From Alcaligenaceae bacterium (GTDB taxonomy: Bacteria; Pseudomonadota; Gammaproteobacteria; Burkholderiales; Burkholderiaceae_B), in the NCBI GenBank assembly GCA_013416485.1, contig JACCEO010000002.1:226636-290635 (forward strand): a DNA stretch of 64,000 bases, written 5' to 3'. Shown here one piece after another: positions 11,528-20,159 of the stretch; the stretch's first letter is position 1; each line of letters opens with the position of its first letter. A program made the position numbers and the translations under genes. A model generated the notes under the pieces. It saw nothing but the letters and a program-made list of their open reading frames with translations, was not told the DNA's origin and did no database searches.

Positions 11528-13009
11528 TCAGGACGAGCAACTGACTGCTAAAGACCCTGCCCAATCCGGTGGCAATGCGGCGTAGTGTTCGTAACCAGGC
11601 CTTTCGGTATACGGATCACTTAATAGCTTCAGCAATGTAGAGATCTCGGTGGCATCACCTAGCTTAGCAGCCTGTATGGCTTGTTCTGCCAAGTGATTGC
11701 GCAATACATACAAGGGATTGGCGCTATTCATGGACGCGATACGTTGGGCATCGCCCAGATCCTGGGAAGCTAAACGTTGCATATAACGCTCTAGCCAAGC
11801 ACTGGCAGATTGGGGATTTACAAAGCGCGCAGCGTAAGCAGCCGGGTCAGCAGGAGCTTGCGCTAGCTCGCGAAAGCTTAATGTGAAGTCGGCTTTATTG
11901 GTGTGCAATAACTGCCACCAGTCATCGACCAAATTATCATCACCATCCTGCCAGCACACCAAGCCCAGCTTACGACATACATTACGCCGATAGGTCTGCA
12001 TAAATGTCGGTTCAAAATGCTGCAGGCATTCGGTTAATGCATCACTGTCTGGCCCCAAGCCCAATAAAGTACTAGCCAAACGGTAAAGATTCCAGTGTGC
12101 TACCGACGGTTGAGCATTCCACGCATAGCGCCCTTGGGTATCGGTATGATTGCAAATATGATTGGCTTGAAAAGCATCCATAAAACCATAAGGACCGTAG
12201 TCTATGGTCAAGCCCAGTATCGACATATTGTCGGTATTCATAACACCATGACAAAACCCCACGGTTTGCCAGTCGGCCATCAAGCGGGCGGTTTTTTCGA
12301 CCACGATACGTAAAAACCTAAGAACTACCGTCACCTGGTCTACTGCTTGGCCATCGATGCTGTCACGACATTCTGGGTAATGGTGATCGATGACGTAATC
12401 AAATAAAGTCGTCAGGTTTTCCGGCGATGTCGCCCAGTGTTCGAAGGTACCAAATCGTATAAAGCTAGGAGCCAGCCGCGTGACAATAGCAGCGGTTTCT
12501 ACTGTTTCCCGATAGACGGGGTCATCAGACACTACCAACGCCAGTGCTCGCGAAGTGGGTATGCCTAAACCGGCCATCGCTTCGCTAGCCAAGTATTCGC
12601 GCACCGATGACCTAAGTACCGCCCTGCCATCGCCCATACGCGAGTACGGTGTACGCCCAGAGCCTTTTAATTGCCACTCCCAGTGCCCTGATGGGGTAAT
12701 GACTTCACCCAGCAAGTGGGCACGACCATCGCCCAGCTGGCCAGCCCAAATGCCAAATTGATGACCACTATATACCGCTGCCAAGGTAATCCCACCGGGC
12801 AAAGGAGCTGCTCCAGAGCACACCGCCAGAAATCCTGGGGTATCTAAGACAGGATCCGACAAGCCGATTAAATGAGCAACATCCCGGTTTGCATGTAGCA
12901 AACGCGGCTGTGTCAGTGCTTGGGGTGCCAGTTTGGTATAAAAACCCGCAGGTAATTCCGCATAGGAATTGATGACCTGTAACTGGTCTAGAGTAGATAT
13001 CATGCTCAT
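11528..13009 (-). CDS. selO: protein adenylyltransferase SelO (YdiU family)
   Basis: A 493-residue SelO pseudokinase, which transfers AMP from ATP to Ser, Thr or Tyr of target proteins in redox stress. Visible family segments: YSGHQFGIWAGQLGDGRA near the start, the ATP-binding RTPYSRMGDGRAVLRSSVREYL, the metal-binding CHGVMNTDNMSILGLTIDYGPYGFMD. The protein ends SLAVSCSS, with a Cys three from the end at the site where many homologues have Sec or Cys. The chosen ATG at 13009 overlaps the DUF2069 stop (ATGA), a sign of coupling; a second ATG at 13003 is possible. Confidence 0.93.
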   Translation of the reverse strand: MSMISTLDQLQVINSYAELPAGFYTKLAPQALTQPRLLHANRDVAHLIGLSDPVLDTPGFLAVCSGAAPLPGGITLAAVYSGHQFGIWAGQLGDGRAHLLGEVITPSGHWEWQLKGSGRTPYSRMGDGRAVLRSSVREYLASEAMAGLGIPTSRALALVVSDDPVYRETVETAAIVTRLAPSFIRFGTFEHWATSPENLTTLFDYVIDHHYPECRDSIDGQAVDQVTVVLRFLRIVVEKTARLMADWQTVGFCHGVMNTDNMSILGLTIDYGPYGFMDAFQANHICNHTDTQGRYAWNAQPSVAHWNLYRLASTLLGLGPDSDALTECLQHFEPTFMQTYRRNVCRKLGLVCWQDGDDNLVDDWWQLLHTNKADFTLSFRELAQAPADPAAYAARFVNPQSASAWLERYMQRLASQDLGDAQRIASMNSANPLYVLRNHLAEQAIQAAKLGDATEISTLLKLLSDPYTERPGYEHYAALPPDWAGSLAVSCSS

Positions 13010-13386
13010 TTCACCGCTTGGTTTTTCTGCTTGGCCGCCAGCTTGGCAGGACGCAAATACAGTATGGCGCACAAATAGAAAATCAAGGAGAACGTAATTT
13101 CCAAGCCCCCCATTAAGGCCGACAAGGGGGATGGATCAGACCATGCCCTGACTACGCCTTCCATAAAGTACAGCAGTATCAGCATGGCAGCCCACTGCAA
13201 AGTGTACAGCCTACCCTTTAATACGCCACGCAAAGGTAACAACAAAGGCAAGACTTTTAGCACCAACAACGAACCACCTGGCTTGAGCGGCGCCACCTTA
13301 AGCTCCCAGGCCAAGCATAAAATAATTAGCGCGATCAGTGAAATAGATGCGCCATAACGTAATACGGAATTCGATTGCATAGTCAT
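13006..13386 (-). CDS. DUF2069 family inner-membrane protein
   Basis: A 126-residue protein with four hydrophobic segments and the DUF2069 pattern (LRYGASISLIALIILCLAWE at the start and LQWAAMLILLYFMEGVVRAW in the middle). Its function is unknown. It overlaps selO by 4 bases (ATGA) and is divergent from yihY, 33 bases away, so the two promoters must overlap in that short gap. This pairing next to yihY recurs in relatives as far as I recall. Confidence 0.82.
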   Translation of the reverse strand: MTMQSNSVLRYGASISLIALIILCLAWELKVAPLKPGGSLLVLKVLPLLLPLRGVLKGRLYTLQWAAMLILLYFMEGVVRAWSDPSPLSALMGGLEITFSLIFYLCAILYLRPAKLAAKQKNQAVK

Positions 13387-13419
13387 ACTGGTATTATCGG
13401 GTATTGCAAGGGTTTTAGC

Positions 13420-14691
13420 ATGGCCATCACCAACACTGCCTCAGACATCAAAAAAGTAGTGCATTATGCACTGCAACGCGCCGGTGAAAAGCAGCTGACA
13501 CAAGTCGCTTCCAGCCTGACCTTCACTACCGTACTAGGGATAGTGCCCCTACTGGCGGTTGTGTTGTCATTATTTACCGCCTTTCCTTTGTTTGCCGAGT
13601 TCCGCGTTGCCTTGGAAAACTTCCTGTCTGGCAGCCTGATGCCACCGGCAGTATCAGAAAACATCATGGAGTATTTAAACCTGTTCGCCTCTAAGGCGTC
13701 AGGACTTACTGCCATAGGTAGTTTGGCCCTTATTGTGACATCGGTCATGCTTATCATGACGATAGACGAAGCCTTTAACAATATTTGGCAGGTTACTAAG
13801 CAACGACCTTTGAGTCGACGTATATTGGTGTACTGGGCCATTATTTCACTAGGCCCTATTTTGGCAGGTGGCAGCTTATGGGCAACCTCCATATTGGCCA
13901 ACGAGTCCCTGAATCGGGTGGGCGAACTGCCCGCCAGCCTAAATATTGCTTTATCCATAGTGCCACTGATAGTGACTGGGCTGGGCTTTACCGCCTTATT
14001 TATTGGCGTACCCAACCGTAACGTTGCCTGGAAAGACGCATTAATTGGTGGGTTAGGTACCGCCATAGTCCTAGAGGCCATGCGCCTAGGGTTTGCGTAT
14101 TACCTAGTGCGCTTCCCATCGTATACCATCATTTATGGGGCTTTTGCCACCCTGCCCATCTTCCTGCTGTGGATCTATATGTCATGGTTAGCAATTTTGC
14201 TAGGCGCTACCGTCGCCGCCACCTTACCTGACATACGCCAGCGTCGCTGGGCGCTGCACCATTACGCAGGGGCGTCGTTTGTAGATGCTGTACTTGTACT
14301 TGAAGCCTTGTGGCGTACCCAAGCCCTAGCCATGCCAGGGCTTAGCTTAGCCAACCTAGAGGGACAACTGCAAATGCACCAGGACGACCTACGTGACGTA
14401 CTGAAAACCTTGAAACAATTGGGCTATGTCGTGGATACCCAAGATGAAAAATCAGACATGTGGGTATTGGCCTGTGATCAACGCGAGGCCACGCTGGACG
14501 CACTGGTTGATGCCATGATAATAGACCGTAAACAGCCTGGTTTGCAGGAACAACCACTGCTGTTAAGGGCATTGGCTTCATCCTTGAAGTACCCTGGCAT
14601 GCCACTAAAATCCTTATTTGAAACACCTGGTACCCTGGTGGACAAACCACCGGCACTACCAGAAAGCGCCCAGATAGGGCAAAATAGCTGA
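13420..14691 (+). CDS. YihY/BrkB family membrane protein
   Basis: A 423-residue inner-membrane protein with six hydrophobic helices in its first 290 residues and a cytoplasmic winged-helix-like tail. The family pattern is clear: QVASSLTFTTVLGIVPLLAV near the start, DEAFNNIWQV, and YGAFATLPIFLLWIYMSWLAILLGA. It was once mis-annotated as RNase BN. I start at ATG 13420 (MAITNTASDIKK), 15 codons inside the longest frame, because the extra residues overlap the divergent gene. Role unproven; homologues have been linked to virulence and transport. Confidence 0.9.
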   Translation: MAITNTASDIKKVVHYALQRAGEKQLTQVASSLTFTTVLGIVPLLAVVLSLFTAFPLFAEFRVALENFLSGSLMPPAVSENIMEYLNLFASKASGLTAIGSLALIVTSVMLIMTIDEAFNNIWQVTKQRPLSRRILVYWAIISLGPILAGGSLWATSILANESLNRVGELPASLNIALSIVPLIVTGLGFTALFIGVPNRNVAWKDALIGGLGTAIVLEAMRLGFAYYLVRFPSYTIIYGAFATLPIFLLWIYMSWLAILLGATVAATLPDIRQRRWALHHYAGASFVDAVLVLEALWRTQALAMPGLSLANLEGQLQMHQDDLRDVLKTLKQLGYVVDTQDEKSDMWVLACDQREATLDALVDAMIIDRKQPGLQEQPLLLRALASSLKYPGMPLKSLFETPGTLVDKPPALPESAQIGQNS

Positions 14692-14725
14692 AATTGCTTT
14701 AATAGCAACACCCAGGAGGACGACC

Positions 14726-15187
14726 ATGCTTAAAGTCAGTGAAATTCTACGTGTAAAGGGGCATACGCTATACACGGCCACCCCTGACATGCCCATACTA
14801 CGTGCTCTGGAAACCATGAGCGAACAAGATATAGGCTCATTGGTCATCATGGAACATGGCGAACTAGTGGGCATGTTGACCTTTCGTGAGCTAATACGCC
14901 ATCTGCACGCTCACAACGGCAACACAGGGACTAACACCATACGCAGCATTATGGACGATGCCCCTGTCAGCGTATCTCCTAACACCAGCGCCGACGAAGT
15001 CCAGCGCCTGATGCTAGAGAAACACGCACGTTATATGCCAGTCATGGACGGCCCTACCTTGATGGGAGTCATTTCTTTTTATGATATGGCCAGAGCCATC
15101 GTAGACGCCCAAAAATTTGAAAACTCTATGCTAAAAGCCTATATACGTGATTGGCCCAGCGACACCGAAGCCGACGCTGCCACCTGA
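14726..15187 (+). CDS. CBS-domain protein
   Basis: A 153-residue cytoplasmic protein made of two CBS motifs (about residues 6-60 and 75-130), a fold that binds adenosyl nucleotides and senses energy state. Motifs: DIGSLVIMEHGELVGMLTFRE and RYMPVMDGPTLMGVISFYD. A strong ribosome site, AGGAGG, precedes ATG 14726. It lies 34 bases behind yihY on the same strand. Its last 49 bases overlap the 3' end of the oppositely directed dusA, so the two transcripts share antisense sequence. Confidence 0.9.
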   Translation: MLKVSEILRVKGHTLYTATPDMPILRALETMSEQDIGSLVIMEHGELVGMLTFRELIRHLHAHNGNTGTNTIRSIMDDAPVSVSPNTSADEVQRLMLEKHARYMPVMDGPTLMGVISFYDMARAIVDAQKFENSMLKAYIRDWPSDTEADAAT

Positions 15188-16251
15188 TCTGCTTCCTGCA
15201 TACGGCGCTGCAACTCTGACCATGCTTGGGCAATGACACCGGGATCATTCCGGTTAAGCACGGCATGGTCAGATAACGTGCGTCGCCATTGTCTGGATCC
15301 CACTTTGCCATGCATCCAGCCTAGCATCGCTCGGGTAATAAATCGCAAAGGTACACCTAAGGCAGTCTGCTGGGCGGCGTAATCCACCATGCCTTGTATG
15401 ATCTCGTCGTCTTCAGGCACCACCACAGCAGGCCAACATTGACGACTAATCTGGCTAAGCACTTGCGGCCTATGCCAGGCAGCCCGACCTAACATGACCC
15501 CGTCGAACTCCTGTAATAAAGCGACAGCATCATCGCTGTGATCGATACCGCCGTTTAATACAAACAAACTGTCGGGGAAGTCCTGCTTCAATCGACTGGC
15601 CATGTCATAACGCAGAGGCGGAATTTCCCGGTTGTCTTTTGGGGATAGCCCTTTTAGTACAGCATTACGAGCGTGCACTATAAATACACGGCAACCAACG
15701 TCGTGAATTTTCCCTACAAAATCACGCACGAAACTGTAATCATCGTTATAGTCCAGCCCCAACCTATGCTTCACTGTCACCGGTATCGACACCGCGTCTT
15801 GCATCGCCTTGATGCAATCGGCAACCAGATCGGGTTCAGCCATCAAACAGGCACCAAAGGCTCCGCGTTGCACCCGCTCGGATGGACAGCCGCAATTCAA
15901 GTCGATTTCTTGATATCCCCATTGCTGCCCCAGCCGTGCCGCACTTGCCAAAGCGTCAGGTTCGCTACCGCCCAATTGCAATGCCACTGGCACCTCAGCA
16001 GTATCAAAGTCCAAATGCCTGGCGGCATCACCATGCAATAAGGCACCAGTAGTTATCATCTCGGTATACAGCCTGGCTCTGGGTGCCAACAAACGATGAA
16101 AGTAACGACAGTGCTTGTCAGTAACGTCTATCATGGGGGCGACACACAGCCGCCAATCAAACTCGCTTTTTTTCAGCGTAATGGCTTGGACCGTGGGAGT
16201 TAATGAGGGTGGTACAGACATAGTGGAAAGTATATTTTTTGGATCTGACAT
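15139..16251 (-). CDS. dusA: tRNA-dihydrouridine(20/20a) synthase
   Basis: A 370-residue FMN enzyme that reduces uridines in the tRNA D-loop. The DusA subtype is shown by CVAPMIDVTDKHCRYFHRLL, YTEMITTGALLHGD, QEIDLNCGCPSERVQ with the catalytic Cys, VKHRLGLD, and SLFVLNGGI. Start ATG 16251 gives a 30-residue lead before the domain; an inner ATG at 16221 is equally possible. Its C-terminal 16 codons overlap the CBS gene on the other strand, so the last residues may be an unusual extension. Confidence 0.94.
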   Translation of the reverse strand: MSDPKNILSTMSVPPSLTPTVQAITLKKSEFDWRLCVAPMIDVTDKHCRYFHRLLAPRARLYTEMITTGALLHGDAARHLDFDTAEVPVALQLGGSEPDALASAARLGQQWGYQEIDLNCGCPSERVQRGAFGACLMAEPDLVADCIKAMQDAVSIPVTVKHRLGLDYNDDYSFVRDFVGKIHDVGCRVFIVHARNAVLKGLSPKDNREIPPLRYDMASRLKQDFPDSLFVLNGGIDHSDDAVALLQEFDGVMLGRAAWHRPQVLSQISRQCWPAVVVPEDDEIIQGMVDYAAQQTALGVPLRFITRAMLGWMHGKVGSRQWRRTLSDHAVLNRNDPGVIAQAWSELQRRMQEADQVAASASVSLGQSRI

Positions 16252-16292
16252 AGTATGTATTTTCCGTCATTTTCGCTTTCTTAGCAGAAAAC

Positions 16293-16321
16293 TTGGTTTG
16301 CGGGGCACAAGCGCCTAGAGT
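16293..16321 (+). promoter_or_regulatory. probable sigma70 promoter of thrB
   Basis: TTGGTT (16293-16298), a 17-base spacer and TAGAGT (16316-16321, 4 of 6). It lies in the divergent gap between dusA and thrB, about 66 bases before the thrB start. A GC-rich hairpin (CCCG-GTCCGG-CGGG, followed by ATTTTG) lies just downstream in the leader and could be an attenuator, but this is a guess. Confidence 0.35.
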
Positions 16322-16387
16322 GGACTAAAATCAAACGCCCGGTCCGGCGGGATTTTGTTTATCCGGAACCAAGCAGAGCTTCTACTT

Positions 16388-17356
16388 ATGGCCGTTTTTA
16401 CCCCCGTCAGCGACAGCGACGCACGCGACCTGTTAACGCTATATTCGCTGGGCGAGCTGGTGTCCTTGCGTGGCATTACTGCCGGCATTGAAAATACCAA
16501 CTACTTCCTGAATACCACCCAAGGCGAATACGTACTGACGTTATTCGAAGTCTTGCGCCACGATCAGCTCCCCTTCTATATTGAGCTGATGCACCATCTG
16601 GCCCAGCACGATATTCCCGTACCTCAACCCCAAACCCTGAAAGACGGAACGCGCCTGACCACGTTGCACGACAGGCCATGTGCCATAGTCACACGCCTGT
16701 CGGGTGGCTACGAACCTGCTCCTGGACCCATACACTGCGAATTGGCGGGTGCTACTCTGGCCGCTATGCACTTGGCGGCACGCGATTTCCCCTTAGTTCA
16801 GTCCAATTTGCGCGGATTATCTTGGTGGCAAGACAACGTACCTCATGTACTGCCCTTTTTAACGCCTGCGCAAACCAGCATGATTAGCCAAGCACTGGAC
16901 GAGCAAACTCAATTCGCCCAGACAGCTACCTATGCTGCCTTGCCCACAGGTCCAGCGCACTGTGATCTATTTCGCGACAACGTGCTATTTGATGGCACGT
17001 TTGAGAACCCGCGTATGGGTGGTTTTATTGACTTTTATTTTGCCGGCTGTGACACTTGGATCTTTGATGTGGCAGTCAGTGTCAATGACTGGTGCATAGA
17101 TCGCAATACGGGGGTATTAATTACCGATAAAGTCCAAGCCCTATTAGCTGCCTACGCCACTGTACGGCCTTTCACTGCTGAAGAAAAACAGGCTTGGCCG
17201 GTAATACTCAAGGGTGCTGCATTACGATTCTGGGTATCCCGGCTTTATGATTTCTATCTGCCACGCGAAGCCCAAACCCTAAAACCCCATGACCCCCGTC
17301 ATTTTGAACGTATTTTGCACCAGCGTCAGGTGGGCAATATTGTGGCACTGCCCTAG
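16388..17356 (+). CDS. thrB: homoserine kinase, APH-fold type
   Basis: A 322-residue kinase of the ThrB2 family (aminoglycoside phosphotransferase fold), which phosphorylates homoserine on the way to threonine. Features: the start MAVFTPVSDSDARDLLTLY, GITAGIENTNYFLNTTQGEYVLTLFE (glycine loop and ATP-binding lysine region analogue), the catalytic loop PTGPAHCDLFRDNVLFDG with the Asp of HCDLFRDN, and the metal-binding FIDFYFAG. ATG 16388 is chosen; the frame runs 11 codons further up without a good ribosome site. It is not next to thrA/thrC, as is normal for this type. Confidence 0.94.
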   Translation: MAVFTPVSDSDARDLLTLYSLGELVSLRGITAGIENTNYFLNTTQGEYVLTLFEVLRHDQLPFYIELMHHLAQHDIPVPQPQTLKDGTRLTTLHDRPCAIVTRLSGGYEPAPGPIHCELAGATLAAMHLAARDFPLVQSNLRGLSWWQDNVPHVLPFLTPAQTSMISQALDEQTQFAQTATYAALPTGPAHCDLFRDNVLFDGTFENPRMGGFIDFYFAGCDTWIFDVAVSVNDWCIDRNTGVLITDKVQALLAAYATVRPFTAEEKQAWPVILKGAALRFWVSRLYDFYLPREAQTLKPHDPRHFERILHQRQVGNIVALP

Positions 17357-17370
17357 GAAAATCAGGTTTT

Positions 17371-18144
17371 ATGCAAGCAGCAACTCTTCCTTTCATGTCC
17401 GGTTGGCTATGGATACGCTATGGCTATAAGCTGTTTTTAAGCCAGCCCCTAGCCATGCTGTTCTGGAGCATGATGACCAGTGTCCTGATTACGGCCAGTT
17501 ATTTGGTGCCAATCTTAGGACAAATGATATTAATCGCCAGCACGCCCATACTGACTTTCATCAGTCTTAGCGCCTGCCAACACATAGCTGCAGGCCGCCT
17601 GATGCGCCTGCCCATGTGGGTGGAACCTTTGCGGGCTCCTGAAATTCGGCGCCGTTTACTTGGCCTAGGCATGGCCTACTTGGCATCATGTCTAACTGCT
17701 GGTTTTTTAGCGACCCTACCCTTTTTAGATGACTTGTCAGCTGCCATTAACGAACAAGGCGTACTGGACGAACACGCACTTATTGCCGCAATGCAAGGCC
17801 CATTCATTACCTTTGGCTTGCTGTATGTATTGATATCCATACTGTTCTGGCATGCTCCTGCGTTAATCGGTTGGCACAAAATAAAAATCGCCCAGGCCTT
17901 ATTTTTTTCCATGGTGGCTTGCTGGCGTAACAAAGGACCTTTTCTACTGTACGTAGTTAGTTGGGCCGGAATATTCTTTGCGCTGCAATTTGTTGCCGAA
18001 TTCCTGGGCATGCTGGGCTTGTCACCAAGCAGCACCCAAATGCTGTTGACCCCAGTGAATATTGTTTTGGCCGCTGTACTGTACTGCAGTTTCTACCCCG
18101 CTTACACCAGTATTTTTGGGGACAATAACGCCAGCGCCAATTGA
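17371..18144 (+). CDS. BPSS1780-like multi-span membrane protein
   Basis: A 257-residue inner-membrane protein with about six hydrophobic segments (from WLWIRYGYKLFLSQPLAMLF onward) and the layout of the BPSS1780 family, which has no known function. It begins 14 bases after thrB and is probably its operon partner; the same pairing occurs in relatives from memory. The final 43 bases overlap the DUF192 gene on the opposite strand. Confidence 0.78.
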   Translation: MQAATLPFMSGWLWIRYGYKLFLSQPLAMLFWSMMTSVLITASYLVPILGQMILIASTPILTFISLSACQHIAAGRLMRLPMWVEPLRAPEIRRRLLGLGMAYLASCLTAGFLATLPFLDDLSAAINEQGVLDEHALIAAMQGPFITFGLLYVLISILFWHAPALIGWHKIKIAQALFFSMVACWRNKGPFLLYVVSWAGIFFALQFVAEFLGMLGLSPSSTQMLLTPVNIVLAAVLYCSFYPAYTSIFGDNNASAN

Positions 18145-18431
18145 TCTGGGTAGTCTGGGTGCTTAGTACAAAACCCGGCAGGCAGTTCTACGACTGAATA
18201 CGCCGCCCAGCACACTGACACCCTGTTGGGCGCTAGGGCATCCAGGCGCTTAATAATTTTCTGCTGCCTATCTAGATATAAAACATCTATCGGGTAACTT
18301 AGCCCCAGGGTATGTATCGCGCGACACGGCGATAGCCACAAGCCGGTCATTGATGACAAGCCAGAATACGTATGTAAGCCAGTAAGCCGTTGCCAGAAAC
18401 TGCTTGCCCTCAGTAGGGTCAGAGCGTTCAT
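18102..18431 (-). CDS. DUF192 family protein
   Basis: A 109-residue protein matching the DUF192 fold: a start resembling ASSFWQRLTGLHTYSGL, a middle LWLSPCRAIHTLGLSYPIDVLYLD (the conserved SIHTFGM-like site), and VELPAGF near the end. Function unknown. Its start overlaps the tadC stop by 4 bases, so it is the last cistron of the pilus operon, and its 3' end overlaps the convergent membrane-protein gene. It lacks a clear signal peptide, unlike the exported DUF192 proteins. Confidence 0.85.
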   Translation of the reverse strand: MNALTLLRASSFWQRLTGLHTYSGLSSMTGLWLSPCRAIHTLGLSYPIDVLYLDRQQKIIKRLDALAPNRVSVCWAAYSVVELPAGFCTKHPDYPDQLALALLSPKILV

Positions 18432-19312
18432 AAGCCTGTTCCCACCAGCTTAATGACTATGGGAAATCCTATAATCAAAAAAGTGCATGGAAATATACAT
18501 AACACCATAGGGAACAGCATTTTCACCGGAGCTTCCAGGGCAAGCTTTTCAGCGCGTAAAAAACGCTCACTGCGACGTTGTTGGGACTGGGCGCGTAACA
18601 ATGGTCCTAAACTCATGCCCAACTGATCCGCCTGAGCCAATGCTGTCACCAGACTACGTATAGCGGACAAATCCGTTCTAGTGGCCAAATCACTTAAGGC
18701 CTGCATACGCTGCACACCAGCCCGCATATCAGCCAACGCCCGGCGTAGCTCGGCACGCAAGGGCCCATCAGGACCATGCAAAGCCGCTTGCTGCAAAGCA
18801 CCTTGTAGATTCAGGCCAGCCTCTACACATAGCGTTGTCATATCCAATAAAAAAGGGAATTCACGCAGCATGACACGCTGACGCTGTAACCCTAAATCAC
18901 GTAACCATACACAAGGCCACCACATACTAATCAGTCCGCCTACCAAGCTTAGAAACACAACATGACGCATTATCAAGCTGGTATATCCCATCAATAAACC
19001 CAGCAGTCCAGACACGCTAAGGATGAAAATCAAACTCTGTATAGCAACGATATGCTGTGGAGCTAAACCTTGGTCTTGTAAGCCTGCCTGAGCGATGCGG
19101 CTCTCTAACCGCCTACGTGTTCGCCAAGAAACAAATGGTGTCACAATAGGAGTTAAGGCGATTATCCACGGCCATAGAACGCTTAACACACGCTGTCCCA
19201 CTAGTGGCTGATTGCTGATCTTAAACATGGCTGGCCGCATGATGAACCAAACCAAAGCGTAAAGTGATACGCCTGCTGCCAGAATACTGACCCAAAAGTA
19301 GGCGTTATTCAT
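18428..19312 (-). CDS. tadC: Tad pilus inner-membrane platform protein TadC
   Basis: A 294-residue type II secretion F-domain protein. It has membrane helices at the N-terminus and C-terminus and the cytoplasmic F domain between (FPFLLDMTTLCVEAGLNLQGAL, then LGMSLGPLLRAQSQQRRSERFLRAEKLALEAPVKMLFPMVLCIFP in two parts). It would form the platform that the TadA ATPase drives. Start ATG 19312 is 2 bases behind the tadB stop; the longer frame up to 19489 lies inside tadB and is rejected. Confidence 0.9.
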   Translation of the reverse strand: MNNAYFWVSILAAGVSLYALVWFIMRPAMFKISNQPLVGQRVLSVLWPWIIALTPIVTPFVSWRTRRRLESRIAQAGLQDQGLAPQHIVAIQSLIFILSVSGLLGLLMGYTSLIMRHVVFLSLVGGLISMWWPCVWLRDLGLQRQRVMLREFPFLLDMTTLCVEAGLNLQGALQQAALHGPDGPLRAELRRALADMRAGVQRMQALSDLATRTDLSAIRSLVTALAQADQLGMSLGPLLRAQSQQRRSERFLRAEKLALEAPVKMLFPMVLCIFPCTFLIIGFPIVIKLVGTGL

Positions 19313-19314
19313 AC

Positions 19315-20157
19315 TTAGACCTGAATGCTTACTATGCGACGGATGAAATACACGCCCGTCAGTTCCAACCCCAACACCAGAGCGATCACCACCCAACCTG
19401 CCGGTGTCTGCCATAACGCCTGCATGGCCTGCGGATCCAGATAATGCAATACCAAAGCCAAAACAAAAGGCAGTGCTGCCATCACCCAAGCTTGCATACG
19501 TCCCTGGGACGTCAAGGCATGTATACGTCCTAGCAAATGCAGTCGTGCTTGCAAGGTAGCTGCAATTCCCTCTAGTGTTTCAGCCAGGCCTCCGCCACTT
19601 TGTGCAGCTATGGTGAGCGCCGACACCACCAAACCAGCGCCTTCACTTGGCATGCGTTGATAGAGCATCGCTAGCGCCTGATCCAGACCCACACCCATGC
19701 GCTGTTCACGCAGCATCAGGCCAAACTCCTGTGATAATGGTGCAGGGGACTGCAGCACAATGTGTCGTAAAGCTGCCTGCATTCCAGAGCCTGAACGCAT
19801 GGCCCCTGCCAGGGCCAATAACAAATCTGGAAGCTGCTCATCAAAACGCTGTAAGCGCCTTCGCCTGTAACGTCTAACAACATACTGAGGCGTAATCAGC
19901 ACTAGTATCCCAGCAATCATCGCCACCCAAAGCAAACCCGAAAATACCCAAGTGACCATAACGATGGTGACACCAGCCAGTACATTGGCCAACCATAGCT
20001 GAGCTGGGTCCAGAAACAAAAAGAACTCACCTAAATGGCTGGTGGCTGCCTGTGTAAACCTTTGTTGATATTGCCGATAAGACTTACCCAAGTAATGCTG
20101 TAATAGCCAACTACTTATAAACACAAAAATAAATATGCTGAATATATAGGTAGTCAT
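19315..20157 (-). CDS. tadB: Tad pilus inner-membrane platform protein TadB
   Basis: A 280-residue type II secretion F-domain protein and the partner of TadC. It has two N-terminal spans, the F-domain core QLPDLLLALAGAMRSGSGMQ...SGGGLAETLEGIAATLQARL, and a C-terminal pair of spans. It follows tadA by 2 bases. TadB and TadC together replace the single GspF/PilC of other type IV pilus machines. Confidence 0.9.
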   Translation of the reverse strand: MTTYIFSIFIFVFISSWLLQHYLGKSYRQYQQRFTQAATSHLGEFFLFLDPAQLWLANVLAGVTIVMVTWVFSGLLWVAMIAGILVLITPQYVVRRYRRRRLQRFDEQLPDLLLALAGAMRSGSGMQAALRHIVLQSPAPLSQEFGLMLREQRMGVGLDQALAMLYQRMPSEGAGLVVSALTIAAQSGGGLAETLEGIAATLQARLHLLGRIHALTSQGRMQAWVMAALPFVLALVLHYLDPQAMQALWQTPAGWVVIALVLGLELTGVYFIRRIVSIQV

Positions 20158-20159
20158 AG

